A stretch of 64,000 nucleotides of DNA from Roseiarcus sp963813555 (GCA_963813555.1 CAWEZX010000004.1:1-64000); one strand, 5' to 3'. Shown: positions 9,163 to 18,585, counted from the first letter of the stretch. The notes: a model not told the origin generated them from the sequence alone. Program-made: numbers and translations.

Positions 9163-9510
9163 ATGGGAACTGTGTCCGCGACGCCCGCGGCGCTCGACCT
9201 GATCGCTGAAATCGTCGCCGACCACAGACCCGTGATGTTCCATCAGTCCGGCGGGTGCTGCGACGGCACCTCGCCCATGTGCTATCCCAAGGGTGACTTC
9301 CTGATCGGCGACTATGACGTGAAGATGGGCGAGATCGGCGACGCCCCGTTCTACATCAGCGGCTCACAATACGAAGTCTGGAAGCACACCGACATCGTCA
9401 TCAACGTCATCGCCGGCCGGGGCGGCATGTTCTCTCTCGACAATGGCCGCGAGAAGCGCTTCCTCGTCCGTTCCGAGATGTGCGAGATCCCGGCGCCCGC
9501 CAAGGCCTGA
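9163..9510 (+). CDS. DUF779 domain protein, aldehyde-dehydrogenase partner
   Basis: 115 residues from the ATG at 9163 with GAGGAGCA upstream. The family signature HQSGGCCDGTSPMCYP (about residues 27-42) carries conserved Cys and suggests metal or redox chemistry. In many bacteria this gene lies directly downstream of an acetaldehyde-type aldehyde dehydrogenase and is transcribed with it. Here the partner gene is broken and IS630 copy 1 separates the pair, so expression probably depends on a new promoter or on the IS. Confidence 0.88.
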   Translation: MGTVSATPAALDLIAEIVADHRPVMFHQSGGCCDGTSPMCYPKGDFLIGDYDVKMGEIGDAPFYISGSQYEVWKHTDIVINVIAGRGGMFSLDNGREKRFLVRSEMCEIPAPAKA

Positions 9511-9518
9511 ACTCAGGC

Positions 9519-10046
9519 CTAGTGGCCAGGGAAGGTGACCAGACTGCGCACCGGGACCTTGAGAGCTTCGAGCTTGGCCGCGCCGCCAAGGTCCGGCAGG
9601 TCGATGACAAAACAGGCGGCGACCACCTCAGCGCCCATCTGGCGCAGAAGCTTGACCGCGCCTTCCGCCGTTCCCCCGGTCGCGATTAGATCATCGACCA
9701 AAATCACCCGCTCGCCCTTGGCGACCGCGTCCTCGTGCATCTCCATGTGGTCGAGCCCGTATTCGAGCGAATAGGGGATGGAGACGGTGGCGTGGGGCAG
9801 CTTACCCTTCTTACGGATCGGCACGAAGCCTGCCGACAATTGATGCGCGACCGCGCCGCCGAGAATGAACCCGCGCGCCTCGACGCCGGCGACCTTGTCG
9901 ATTTTCCGTCCCGCCCACGGCTGCACCAGCTCGTCGACCGCGCGACGAAAGGCTTCCGCATCGCCCAAGAGCGTCGTGATGTCGCGAAACAGGATGCCCT
10001 TTTTGGGATAGTCCGGGATCGTGCGGATGGTGTCGGCGAGAAGCAT
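9519..10046 (-). CDS. apt: Adenine phosphoribosyltransferase
   Basis: 175 residues from the ATG at 10046; an upstream ATG at 10085 would add 13 residues, and neither has a strong Shine-Dalgarno. The PRPP-binding loop VILVDDLIATGGTAEG is intact, as is the N-terminal PDYPKKGILFRDITTLL typical of APRT. It salvages adenine to AMP using PRPP in the cytoplasm. Convergent with DUF779. Its 5' side faces the integrated island, but the gene is not itself disrupted. Confidence 0.92.
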   Translation of the reverse strand: MLLADTIRTIPDYPKKGILFRDITTLLGDAEAFRRAVDELVQPWAGRKIDKVAGVEARGFILGGAVAHQLSAGFVPIRKKGKLPHATVSIPYSLEYGLDHMEMHEDAVAKGERVILVDDLIATGGTAEGAVKLLRQMGAEVVAACFVIDLPDLGGAAKLEALKVPVRSLVTFPGH

Positions 10047-10210
10047 GCTGGGAAGCCCGATTCGGGAGATCAGGGCGCAATCCATACCGCATTCGCGATC
10101 GAAAGCCACCGACGGCGGCAGTCCCAGCCGAACCTCCGTCGGCCCGGCATGAGCCGAACCGTTTCCCGCGCGCAGGCGCGATCTCGGCCCCAGCGGCCCA
10201 ACCCGGGCGC

Positions 10211-10270
10211 ATAAGCGCCAATAAACGCGCGTAAGCGCCAGTAAAATAGCTAGCGTTTACTAGCGCTTAT
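10211..10270. repeat. Three 15-bp repeat units abutting the left island boundary
   Basis: Near-identical 15-mers: ATAAGCGCCAATAAA (10211-10225), GTAAGCGCCAGTAAA (10231-10245) and an inverted one at 10256-10270 whose complement is ATAAGCGCTAGTAAA. They abut the 16-bp direct repeat at 10270. Other dispersed-repeat copies here also have direct/inverted short units on this side of the core, so this may be the left half of a host repeat. Integrase arm sites are the alternative. Confidence 0.6.
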
Positions 10271-10285
10271 TTTTCCGAATCGGGA
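10270..10285 (+). repeat. Candidate attL core (16-bp direct repeat)
   Basis: TTTTTCCGAATCGGGA, repeated exactly at 30510-30525. It lies about 180 bp before the integrase start. The two copies bracket the block of satellite-like genes, as expected for tyrosine-integrase attachment cores. Confidence 0.65.
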
Positions 10286-10468
10286 AACCAGCTCATATTT
10301 GACATCTTTTGAAGCGCCTCTCGCCAATTGGATCTTTTTCGTACCGCTTTGATTTTATTAGCCATTTCCGCACAGGATAATTACCACATCGTTTGGTGGA
10401 TTTTGATTGCCATAGTCAATTTTTGTGCTGTACTATTAGCTAATCCACGGCTAGGAAGCGCAGCAAAA

Positions 10469-11581
10469 ATGACCACAAATCAAAGTATTAAGGCGAAAAT
10501 CAGCATCAGGGCTATCGAGGCGATGCAACCGCACTCCATCCTTTGGGATGCGACAGTTCCAGGATTCAACGCAAGACGGCAGTTTTCAAACGTAGTGACG
10601 TTCTCAGTCGTCTACCGCACATTGGAGGGAACCCAGCGATGGCAGCGGTTGGGGCGCTACGGCGTATGGATGCCGGATCAAGCGCGAAAGGAAGCTCAGA
10701 GAGTGCTGCGTGCTCGTGATCTGGGGGAAGACCCGGCGGCGGCCAGGAAGGCGCTGCGCAGCGCAATGACCATCGCGCAGCTTTGTGACGAATATTCCGC
10801 TCGCGAGAACGGCAAGAAGCCAGCGACCGTAAAGAGCGATAATTCCCGCATCAAGCTCCATATCAAGCCCAAGCTAGGCAAGCTCAAAGTTACAACCGTG
10901 ACGAGTGAACAGATTGAAGACTTTATGCGCACGCTGAGTCTGGGAACCCAGGGCAGAGTTATTGGTCTCTTGGGAGCGATCTTCAGCTACGCCGTGAAGC
11001 GCAAATTCGTGGCAGCGAATCCAGTCCGCGGTGTTGAAAAACCAACTGAAGTGAAGCGGAATAGGCGGCTAGGCCAAGCAGAATATGCGCAATTTGGGGC
11101 AGCGCTCAATGGTGATATGGTCTCCGATATATTCCTGTTGTTGGCTGTGACCGGATTTAGAAGCTCTGAGGTCAAAAATCTCCGATGGGATGAATGCGAT
11201 CTGGAGCGCTCCATTGTGACCTTAGGTGATACAAAGACAGGCGTTAGCGTTAGGCCATTAAGTGACGTGGCCATATCTATCATAAAGCGTCGGACGAAAA
11301 ATGGATCTGAATATGTGTTCAATCACGAACATGGAAAACCAATCGGAAACTTGCGTTCTCGCTGGCTCAAATTGAATATGGATAGCACCATTGTTCCACA
11401 CGTCCTGCGGCATTCATTCGCAAGCCTTGCCGCTGATCTTGGGCTGGCGGATAGCACGATTGCGGGTATGATCGGACATAAACAGCAATCCGTCACAAGC
11501 CGTTACCTCCATCTTGATCGGGCTCTTGTTAGCGCTGCGAACATTGTTGCTCAAGAAACGTTGCGGCTGATGCGCCGCTAA
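10469..11581 (+). CDS. Tyrosine-type site-specific integrase
   Basis: 370 residues from the ATG at 10469 (TAGGAAGCG upstream); the longer open frame starts in sequence that does not look coding. An N-terminal DUF4102-like arm-binding region (GFNARRQFS, then YRTLEGTQRW) precedes a SAM-like core-binding domain. The catalytic domain shows Arg231 in TGFRSSEV, His311-x-x-Arg314 in HVLRHSFAS, His337 in IGHKQQ and the nucleophile Tyr346 in TSRYLH. All key residues are present, so the protein is probably functional. It would catalyse integration and excision of the island at the 16-bp core. Confidence 0.92.
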   Translation: MTTNQSIKAKISIRAIEAMQPHSILWDATVPGFNARRQFSNVVTFSVVYRTLEGTQRWQRLGRYGVWMPDQARKEAQRVLRARDLGEDPAAARKALRSAMTIAQLCDEYSARENGKKPATVKSDNSRIKLHIKPKLGKLKVTTVTSEQIEDFMRTLSLGTQGRVIGLLGAIFSYAVKRKFVAANPVRGVEKPTEVKRNRRLGQAEYAQFGAALNGDMVSDIFLLLAVTGFRSSEVKNLRWDECDLERSIVTLGDTKTGVSVRPLSDVAISIIKRRTKNGSEYVFNHEHGKPIGNLRSRWLKLNMDSTIVPHVLRHSFASLAADLGLADSTIAGMIGHKQQSVTSRYLHLDRALVSAANIVAQETLRLMRR

Positions 11582-11803
11582 ACGCGCAATTATAATACAC
11601 AGTGAAATATCGGATTTGCTGGGAAGCTCGCCTAGCCGCTTGTTACGCTTCTAGGCTTCCCCCTACTGGCCGGCACCGTTTAGGCCGCGATATCCCCCTA
11701 GAAACCGATCCTAGAGCCTATCCGCGCCGGCCACCGGGAGCGCCCGCCGCGCGGACCCGGCTCGTTTTTGCTTTCTTTGCTATCGAGCATGGAGTTGGCG
11801 CTC
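11582..11803. other. Intergenic interval after the integrase with a distant inverted-repeat partner
   Basis: No gene is visible. Several CTAG-containing short palindromes occur, and 11681-11707 has an inverted near-copy at 18340-18367 (listed separately). Confidence 0.4.
11681..11707 (+). repeat. Inverted repeat arm A (partner at 18340-18367)
   Basis: Contains GATATCCCCCTAGAAACCG. The complement of 18340-18367 reads nearly the same, with about three differences including one inserted base. The pair brackets the small orphan genes, the GC-rich cargo and IS1380. Confidence 0.5.
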
Positions 11804-12028
11804 CTAAGAGAACAGATCACGCTTAAGTGGCTGGTGGCGCTTCATCAGCGCTTCAACTTTGGCATCAGTTGCCTTCGCATCAGCACGCAAATGTTGATAA
11901 AAAACGCGTATCCTACATTTCTCAGAACAAAATTGATGATTAGTTCTGCGCCTCATAAATGGTACGCCGCAGGAAGGGCACGTCACCATTTGCTGCCTTA
12001 GCTCGAAGCCAAACAAGTCTTTCACCAT
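11804..12028 (-). CDS. Small zinc-finger-like protein
   Basis: 74 residues. It shows two Cys pairs, CPSC and then FCSEKCR about 17 residues later, a plausible single zinc ribbon of the kind found in short phage and island proteins. The C-terminus is basic (MKRHQPLKRDLF). It is divergent from the small-gene cluster beginning at 12144. It may bind DNA; the function is unknown. Confidence 0.55.
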   Translation of the reverse strand: MVKDLFGFELRQQMVTCPSCGVPFMRRRTNHQFCSEKCRIRVFYQHLRADAKATDAKVEALMKRHQPLKRDLFS

Positions 12029-12143
12029 TACTTTATCCGACGAAATTAGATCTTCCGTTATAGCCTATCGGGCTAGACAGCGCAAGCACAATGTGCTAGA
12101 CTATCATGTATCATTAAGTATTTACCGTTAAGTGGGGAATGAA

Positions 12144-12380
12144 ATGCCACTAACGAAATCTAGATTACAAAGAATCAATGACTGTCTCGACATGATGTCA
12201 AAGCGCCTCGATGAGGCTGAGGCTCAACGGCAGGCGCGCTGGGACTCAGAAGATCGTGAGCGCGATATTACCAATCCCCTAGATGCGCCACCAAACGCTC
12301 CGTTTAACGATAGCGCGCCTGAAATGCCCAAAGAACAACTTTGGAATGGAAAGCCGCCAATTCCTATCACCCACCTATAG
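12144..12380 (+). CDS. Small hydrophilic island protein
   Basis: 78 residues from the ATG at 12144, preceded by GGGGAA; a GTG four codons upstream is possible. It is highly charged with a helical N-terminus (RINDCLDMMSKRLDEAEAQ) and a Pro-rich tail. I recognise no family. The next ORF starts 9 bp after its stop, so the genes from 12144 to 13320 look like one operon. Confidence 0.5.
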   Translation: MPLTKSRLQRINDCLDMMSKRLDEAEAQRQARWDSEDRERDITNPLDAPPNAPFNDSAPEMPKEQLWNGKPPIPITHL

Positions 12381-12389
12381 GAGCGCCCA

Positions 12390-12551
12390 ATGTCAGACGA
12401 ACATGCAGAACGGAATGAGCGCCTCAAAGCTACGATGAGGCAAAAAGAAACACCATTGAACAAAGGGCCAGCGCAAGTTCCTTGTGGACCGCCTCAAGCA
12501 AAGAACCCGCCAAAGAATCCATCTGGCCACGTTGATCCATACCGCAAATAA
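12390..12551 (+). CDS. Short ORF in small-gene operon (53 aa)
   Basis: ATG at 12390 preceded by TAGGAGCG, stop TAA at 12551. 53 residues, hydrophilic and Pro/Lys-rich in the second half (PPQAKNPPKNPSG). Supported by the good ribosome-binding site and tight spacing to neighbours. No recognisable family. Confidence 0.45.
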   Translation: MSDEHAERNERLKATMRQKETPLNKGPAQVPCGPPQAKNPPKNPSGHVDPYRK

Positions 12552-12580
12552 TCTGGCGCTACGCGATTAGGAGAATCATT

Positions 12581-13006
12581 ATGCCATGGGATACAGAAAC
12601 TGAGAAATATCAAATTCATGAAAAATGGCACGAAAAAGTGTTCAGGCCGCGCAATGCGCGAGCGCCTGAATTTTTAGACAAAGAGCCTATCGACCATTAT
12701 CGAAAAAGGCTGATGACCAAAGCAGCGCCATTTGTTGCGGCTGATCTGCAGGAGGTCAAAGTTGACCACTTGTATGGAAGCGCGCTCGATCATTATGAGC
12801 AGAAGTATTTTGAATCAGCCGCAGCTGAGGCTGCGCGACCTACCAACGTACCCGAGGGTACGTTGAAGCAGGTTACGAAGTATGATCAGGCTGGAAGGCC
12901 ATTTTATGAATATTTCGGATCGCCTTCAGCATGGATGAATGACTTCAGCGGCGATAAAAAGTATCTAAAAAGTATCAGAGATAACAGATCATTCCAGAAG
13001 GTTTAA
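12581..13006 (+). CDS. Hypothetical island protein (141 aa)
   Basis: Starts at ATG 12581 with TAGGAGAATC upstream. Acidic-basic mixed protein rich in Tyr, His and Lys, with no signal peptide or membrane segment. The C-terminal half contains GRPFYEYFGSPSAWMNDF. Composition is less GC-rich than the chromosomal genes, consistent with the island. Function unknown. Confidence 0.55.
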   Translation: MPWDTETEKYQIHEKWHEKVFRPRNARAPEFLDKEPIDHYRKRLMTKAAPFVAADLQEVKVDHLYGSALDHYEQKYFESAAAEAARPTNVPEGTLKQVTKYDQAGRPFYEYFGSPSAWMNDFSGDKKYLKSIRDNRSFQKV

Positions 13007-13149
13007 TGGCTTCCATGCCGGGTGTTACTCCATCTCCTGGCAGATGCGCTTTTCGTTCTCCAACGGTTGGAGCGCATTGGAAGAGATGGAGGGGTGGCGA
13101 GGCTCGCTACCCATAGCTGCCCCTCCATTTTTTAATTTAGTGGCGCAAC

Positions 13150-13320
13150 ATGTTCGTGAAGAGATACTTCGACTATGATCTTCGCTCTTATCAACGCGGC
13201 TACTATTTCAATCTGTTCGGTATCATTCGTGTTCTTAAATTTAACGTCGCCACAGTGATGCAAAAGCCGGATTATATCTTCATTATCGAAGTGATTGGTC
13301 GTGAGTACATTTTAAGTTAA
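13150..13320 (+). CDS. Short ORF (56 aa) at end of small-gene operon
   Basis: ATG at 13150, stop TAA at 13320. The peptide is aromatic-rich (RYFDYDLRSYQRGYYF) with a hydrophobic C-terminal half. A second tiny ORF from 13332 would be cut by the IS5 fragment at about 13396. Low-confidence gene; no family recognised. Confidence 0.35.
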   Translation: MFVKRYFDYDLRSYQRGYYFNLFGIIRVLKFNVATVMQKPDYIFIIEVIGREYILS

Positions 13321-13395
13321 GGAGCGCACCAATGATCGTGGAAATTCATGCCAAATTGGTAACAATGTTAGCTGAGGTTGATGAGCTAAGGGCGC

Positions 13396-13660
13396 GGACT
13401 CATTAACGCGCAACCATAGTCTGATTGACGCAAGCTGGACGAAGGCGAGGTAATTGACGGCAAGCTTGTCGTAACGTGTCGCCACCCGACGGCATTGCTT
13501 GATCCGATTGAAGAACCGCTCGACCCGGTTGCGGGCGCGATAGAGATAAGGGCTGAAGGAAATTGGATCGCTGCGATTGCTTTTTGGAGGGATGTTGGCC
13601 CATGCGCCTTTCTTCATGGCAAGCTCTCTGATCCAATCGGCGTCGTAGCCGCGCGGACTA
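13396..13660 (-). pseudogene. IS5-family transposase 3' fragment
   Basis: On the minus strand the sequence reads GYDADWIRELAMKKGAWANI, then SPYLYRARNRVERFFNRIKQ and RVATRYDKLAVNYLAFV, which is the C-terminal third of an IS5-group transposase including the catalytic Glu (RNRVERFF). The N-terminal two thirds is missing. It marks the left junction of the GC-rich cupin/cyclase segment. Confidence 0.8.
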
Positions 13661-13672
13661 CGAGGTTGAAAA

Positions 13673-14188
13673 ATGACACCACCAAGAGTACTCGGCCCGA
13701 GTGATGGTCACCTCGCAATTCTAGGAGGCACCAACGCCCGATTTATCATCGAAGGGGAAGACGCTGGCAAACGTTTTTCGCTTGTCGAGCATCCGATGCA
13801 GCCGCGCGCCCTAGCGGCTCCCATGCACCGACACCACCGCGAGGACGAATATAGCTTTGTCCTAGAAGGTAGCATCGGGGCGCTGCTCGGAGATTCCGTG
13901 GTGATTGGCAATTCGGGGGACCTGATCTTCAAGCCGCGCGAACAATGGCACACGTTCTGGAACGCGGGCGACGCGCCGGCCCGAGTATTGGAAATCATAT
14001 CGCCGGCCGGCTTCGAGAATTATTTCCGCGAGCTGGGAGCGGAGCTAGTCAGCGGCCCTCCTGATCCGCAGCGGCTCGCGGCGCTTTGCGCGAGCTACGC
14101 GCTTGATATGGACATGAGCAGCGTTCCCAGCCTCGTCCAACGATTCGGAGTTCGCTTTCCGGGAGCGCCGCTCCCCGGGCTGCATTGA
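13673..14188 (+). CDS. Cupin-domain protein
   Basis: 171 residues. Cupin motif 1 is visible as PMHRHHREDEYSFVLEG (His, His, Glu metal ligands, about residues 43-59) and motif 2 as GDLIFKPREQWHTFWNAG (final His ligand). The layout matches small quercetinase-like or pirin-distant monocupins, but no substrate can be assigned. Codon use is GC-rich like the chromosome and unlike the surrounding island, so this appears to be captured cargo. It starts 12 bp after the IS5 fragment. Confidence 0.8.
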   Translation: MTPPRVLGPSDGHLAILGGTNARFIIEGEDAGKRFSLVEHPMQPRALAAPMHRHHREDEYSFVLEGSIGALLGDSVVIGNSGDLIFKPREQWHTFWNAGDAPARVLEIISPAGFENYFRELGAELVSGPPDPQRLAALCASYALDMDMSSVPSLVQRFGVRFPGAPLPGLH

Positions 14189-14556
14189 ACTTTGCTTTTT
14201 ATGAAATAGCGAGACGACTTCCGGGCTTGCCTTCTTCGCGACATATCGATCTCGGTCACTTTGTGAGCGAAGCGGACATCATCGCGCCACGCCACCAAGT
14301 TTATGAGTACACGGCCTAAAAAGCAAGGAAGCTTCGCTCAAATCTGAACAGCAGCGCCACCGCGGCAAAACGACGTCAGTCGACCCCTATGCGCAAATAC
14401 CGGTCATTCCTCCACGGCGAGGCGGACAGCTCAAGTCAGCCCAAGCGGTCCTTCGGCCGACGGTCGAGGCTCCCTTTCGTCGTCTGAATCGTTTCACGTC
14501 GGTACAAGCGGATTTGGCCGGGTCTTTGTGTTAGGGTCCTCGGCGGCAGAGGCCCC
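14189..14556. other. Intergenic interval before the cyclase gene
   Basis: 368 bp with no ORF I can support. It probably contains the promoter of the cyclase-like gene. Confidence 0.4.
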
Positions 14557-16469
14557 ATGGCGGAAACACGCAAACTCGCGGCGATTCTGTGCTCGGACGT
14601 GGTCGGCTACAGCCGTCTTGCCGCTGCGGACGAGGATCGGATCCTTGCGCGGCTCAGGGCGCTTCGCAGCGATCTGATCGATCCCACGATCGCTGTGCAC
14701 AATGGCCGAAGTCGTCAAGCGCACCGGCGACGGCTCGATCGTCGAGTTCCGCAGCGTCGTCGACGCCGTGCGTTGCGCGATCGAAGTTCAAAACGCCATG
14801 GTAGAGCGTAACGTCGGCGTGACCGAGGATCGCCGCATCGTCTTCCGGATCGGCATTCATCTGGGCGACGTCGTCGAGGAGAGCGACGGCGACCTGATGG
14901 GCGACGGCGTCAACATCGCCGCGCGATTGGAAGGCGTCGCCGCGCCGGGCGCGATCTGCCTGTCCGAGGACGCCTACCGCCAGGTAAAGGGGCGGCTCGA
15001 TCTAGCAGTTACCGATCTTGGGCTGACGCAACTCAAGAACATCGCCGAACCGGTGCGCGCCTATTCGTTGCAAGTCGGCGTGCCGGCAGTGGCAAGGCCC
15101 GCCACGCCAAGCGCGGCCGCCGCCCCGAAGAAGCTGCCTGTGCTGATCCCGCTCGTCCTCGGCGTCGTCGTCGGGCTGATCGCGCTCGCGGCCGGCGCTT
15201 GGCGTTACCTCGGCGTAAACCATTTCGCTAACGCCGCGCCCGCGCGTTCCCTCATCGTGCTGCCTCTGAGCAATCTCTCGGGCGACGCGGGGCAGGACTA
15301 CTTGGTGGACGCGCTGACCGACGAACTGACGACCTCCATCTCGCGATTGCCGGGCGCGTTTGTCATCGCGAGCAATACGGCCTTCACCTACAAGGGAAAG
15401 CCGATGGACGTGAAAGCGATCGGCAAGGACCTCGGCGTAAGATACGCGCTGGAAGGTTCGGTGCAGCCGACCGCGGATCGCATCCGTGTTAATGCCCAGC
15501 TCATCGACGCGGAAACCGGGGCTCACCTCTGGGCGGAGAGTTTTGACGAGGATCGCGCGGATCTCCTCCAAATGGAGGACGACGTGGTCACGCGGCTGGC
15601 GCGAACGCTGGATCTGAAGATGACCGACGTTGAGGCGGCTGAGGCGGGTCGGCTGCGCCCCAGCAATCCCAACGCCGAGGACCTAGCGTTGCGATGCCTC
15701 GCTCGAAGTCAACGACAACTGGACGGACGCCACAGACCCCGCGAACCATCCGAAAATCTTCGAATCTTGCGAAGAGGCGCTGCGGCTCGATCCCGGCAAT
15801 ACCCGCGCGCTATCTCTTCTCACGTACCGATTGGTGCGATTGATCGTACTCGGCGTTGATATGACGGACGAACTCAAGCGCCTCGATGAACTCACGCAGA
15901 AGGCGATCGCGGTCGATCCGAACGACGGGAACGCTCGCTGGGCAGCGGGAATGCTAGCCTTCATCCACGGCCGCCACGATGAAGCCATTGTCGAGTTCGA
16001 GCGCGCTGTCGGGTTGAACCCCAGCAACATCTCCGCTTACACGTGGCTTGGCGACCTCTACTTTCTGACTGGGCAGGAGGAGAAGGCCGTCGCCGTTGTC
16101 GACAAGGCCATGCGGCTCAGCCCGCTTGCTTTCGACCTGCCGCATTTGCTGCTGTATAAGGCCCTGGCGCTTGTGGTTCTCGGTCGCGACGCGGAAGCGA
16201 CAAATCTGTTGAGTCAGGCCTTGACCCTGTCGCCGGACGACCGCCAGATTTTGCGGTATCAGGCGGCCACGCTCGCCAATCTCGGGCGTGACGGCGAAGC
16301 GCGCGAAGTCTACCACCGCTACGCCGCGCTTACGGGAACACAAATGGCGACCGTCGCTCAATATCGAGCCTTTATTACGCGACTGACCACCGCCAATATT
16401 CCGACCATGGTCGCTTACCGCGAGCACATGTCCGCCGGCCTACGCAAGGCCGGGATGCCGGAGGAGTGA
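14557..16469 (+). pseudogene. Class III adenylate cyclase with TolB-like and TPR parts, two frameshifts
   Basis: Three frames together give one familiar protein. Frame 1 (from 14557) has the cyclase start KLAAILCSDVVGYSRL with the metal-binding Asp. Near 14714 one extra A moves to frame 2, which continues VVKRTGDGSIVEF, the cyclase body and GDGVNIAARLEG. A transmembrane segment (about 15140-15210) follows, then a FlgO/TolB-N-like region (LIVLPLSNLSGDAGQDYLVD). Near 15690 it moves to frame 3, which carries the TPR repeats to 16469. Such proteins make cAMP at the membrane and sense stress. Two +1 shifts make a dead gene, unless they are sequencing errors. Confidence 0.82.
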
Positions 16470-16669
16470 AGTTTAGGAACTCGTGCGAGCGAATTAGTGA
16501 CGATCCTCGGCGAGGGAATCGCAAGAGTTGAACGGGCAGGTTTCCCCCCAATTGCGAGGTAGACCGGCGCGATCCTCGATGGCCGCTTTACGTCGAAACC
16601 GGTCAAGATGATCGAGTTTCAGCTCTGGGGAGCGGCCTGGAGCGGCACAATCGGCCCGGACGGGCGGAG

Positions 16670-18307
16670 CTAGCCCGCATTATGCGCGGCAGGTTGGCGA
16701 GTGTGGCTTAAACGGTTGATTTTGCATAGAGTTTGGTTGTCGAAGCCGACTCACGCGATTTCAATCGAGCCGCATCCGCCATGAACAATTCTATGCTGCC
16801 GCTGCCCGGTCTGTCATCCGCTTCCGGCAAGCCGGTCGTGGTCAAATTCGACGGCGGCCTGCTGTCGTCGGATGGCGGCGTTCTGGCGTTGCGCGAAGTC
16901 GAACAGCGGCTTCGGGTCGCCGATCGGCTCGCCGCCTGCATGATCGATCCTCGCGCGGCCGATCAGATCACGCACAGCTTGGCGGACGTCATCCGTTTTC
17001 GACTGCTGATGATCAGCGCCGGCTACGAGGACGGCAACGACGCCAATTCGCTGCGCCGCGATCCGATGTTCAAGATGGCGCTCGATCTTTCGCCCATCGA
17101 TCGGGAGTTGTGCTCGCAGTCGACAATATCGCGGTTGGAGAATTTGCCGGACGTTCGCGCCCTGCTGCGGATGGGCAGGGCGATGGTCGATCTGTATTGC
17201 GAGTCCTTCGCCACGGTTCCCAAACGGATCACGCTGGACATCGACGACACGTTCGATGCGACCCACGGTGGTCAGCAGTTGCGGCTGTTCAACGCCCACT
17301 ACGACGAATACGGATTTCAGCCGATCGTCGTGTTCGACGGCGAGGGCCGCTTCGTCACCGCCGTGCTTCGTCCCGCCAAGCGGCCGAGCGGCAAAGAGAT
17401 CAAGCCCTTCCTGAGGCGCCTGTTGCGCGCGATCCGCGCTCACTGGCCTAACACGGAGATCCTGCTGCGGGCCGACAGCCATTATTGCGGCCCCGAGGTT
17501 CTCGATTGGTGTCGCGCGAGCGGCCTCGACTACATCCTCGGCATCGCGCCAACCACGACATTGCGCCGCCATGTCGAAGGTCTCGAAGCCAGCACGAAGG
17601 CGCGTTTCGAGGCCGCGCCGCGAGACGGCAAGCTTCGTCGTTTCAAGGAATTTTTCGATGGCGCGCAAAGCTGGAGCCGGGTCGAGCGGATCATCGCCCG
17701 CGTCGAAGCGGGCGCGGAAGGACCGGACACCCGCTTCGTCGTCACCAATCTGAGCAAACGCAACGCTCGCCGGCTCTACGAGGATGTCTATTGCCGGCGC
17801 GGCCAGGCCGAAAACCATATCAAGTCCTGGAAGACCCATCTGGCGGCGGATCGCACGTCCTGCTCAAAGGCGACAGCCAACCAGTTTCGGTTGTTCCTGC
17901 ACGCGGGCGCGTACTGGCTGATGTGGGGACTTCGCGTGTCGATGCCAAAGCGTTCGATGTGGCGCGTCGCCCAGTTCGATACGTTGCGCCTCCGCCTCAT
18001 CAAGATCGCCGCCCGCGTCGTCGAGATGAAGACCATGATCCGGGTGCACTTGCCGACCTCATGCCCCGCTCAGGATATCCTGCGCTTCGCTCTGGGACGC
18101 ATACCGCGCCTCGTCACATGACAGACGGGGCATGAGGCCCCGAACATTCACCGACGTCCCTTCAACCCGCAAACCCTCATCCCCCAGACTCCGGCTCCAG
18201 GCTGGAGCCGACGAGCCGCGGCCAAACGGTAGGCGAAACTCAAAAAAATCACCCGAACCAAGCTCAGCCGTGCGCGAACTCGTCAAAGCGCTGCATTAAG
18301 CGGGCTA
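16670..18307 (+). mobile_element. IS1380-family insertion sequence
   Basis: About 1.64 kb. The left end carries CTAGCCCGCATTATGC (from about 16670) and the right end its imperfect complement, GCATTAAGCGGGCTAG (18293-18308), giving terminal inverted repeats typical of this family. One full-length transposase lies between. I could not identify a convincing target-site duplication. Confidence 0.78.
16781..18121 (+). CDS. IS1380-family transposase
   Basis: 446 residues from the ATG at 16781; the longer frame from 16733 runs into the IS end. Family marks: N-terminal VVVKFDGGLLSSDGGVLALR, the first catalytic Asp in ITLDIDDTFDATHG, the second in ILLRADSHYCG and the Glu in the RRGQAENHIKSWK segment. 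No frameshift or stop is seen, so the enzyme is probably intact. It accounts for the right junction of the GC-rich insert in the island. Confidence 0.92.
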   Translation: MNNSMLPLPGLSSASGKPVVVKFDGGLLSSDGGVLALREVEQRLRVADRLAACMIDPRAADQITHSLADVIRFRLLMISAGYEDGNDANSLRRDPMFKMALDLSPIDRELCSQSTISRLENLPDVRALLRMGRAMVDLYCESFATVPKRITLDIDDTFDATHGGQQLRLFNAHYDEYGFQPIVVFDGEGRFVTAVLRPAKRPSGKEIKPFLRRLLRAIRAHWPNTEILLRADSHYCGPEVLDWCRASGLDYILGIAPTTTLRRHVEGLEASTKARFEAAPRDGKLRRFKEFFDGAQSWSRVERIIARVEAGAEGPDTRFVVTNLSKRNARRLYEDVYCRRGQAENHIKSWKTHLAADRTSCSKATANQFRLFLHAGAYWLMWGLRVSMPKRSMWRVAQFDTLRLRLIKIAARVVEMKTMIRVHLPTSCPAQDILRFALGRIPRLVT

Positions 18308-18585
18308 GATCGGGCTAAGATTCGAAAAGGCGATTCCTGCGGTTTCTAAGGGGATATCACGGCCCTAGAGGCAAAAGAGCTAATCCGGCAAGGCGCGAGC
18401 TAGAAAGCGGCCCTAGGGCCTCCCTAGCCCGTTTAAAGGCATTTGTGTTTAGAGGGAAGGGAAAAGGTCCGAGGCTTGGGACGTTTCCGAAAACAGAAAG
18501 GGATCGTGGAAGGTCAATAATCAAACGAATATGGTGGCGCTCCAAAGCTAGGTGGTTCAGAGTTCATCGACCTTGGCCCATCTAA
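18308..18585. other. Gene-free interval right of IS1380
   Basis: No gene supported. It holds the inverted partner (18340-18367) of the 11.68-kb repeat and several CTAG-centred palindromes such as GGCCCTAGGGCC. Confidence 0.4.
18340..18367 (-). repeat. Inverted repeat arm B (partner at 11681-11707)
   Basis: Plus-strand CGGTTTCTAAGGGGATATC followed by ACGGCCCTA is the near-complement of the 11.68-kb arm. It lies about 30 bp outside the IS1380 right end, so it is not the IS terminal repeat. Confidence 0.5.

Noticed and set aside
10047..10270. A tRNA gene as the integration target
   Set aside because: I searched by eye for acceptor, anticodon and T arms beside the integrase and found none; the core is instead part of a dispersed repeat.
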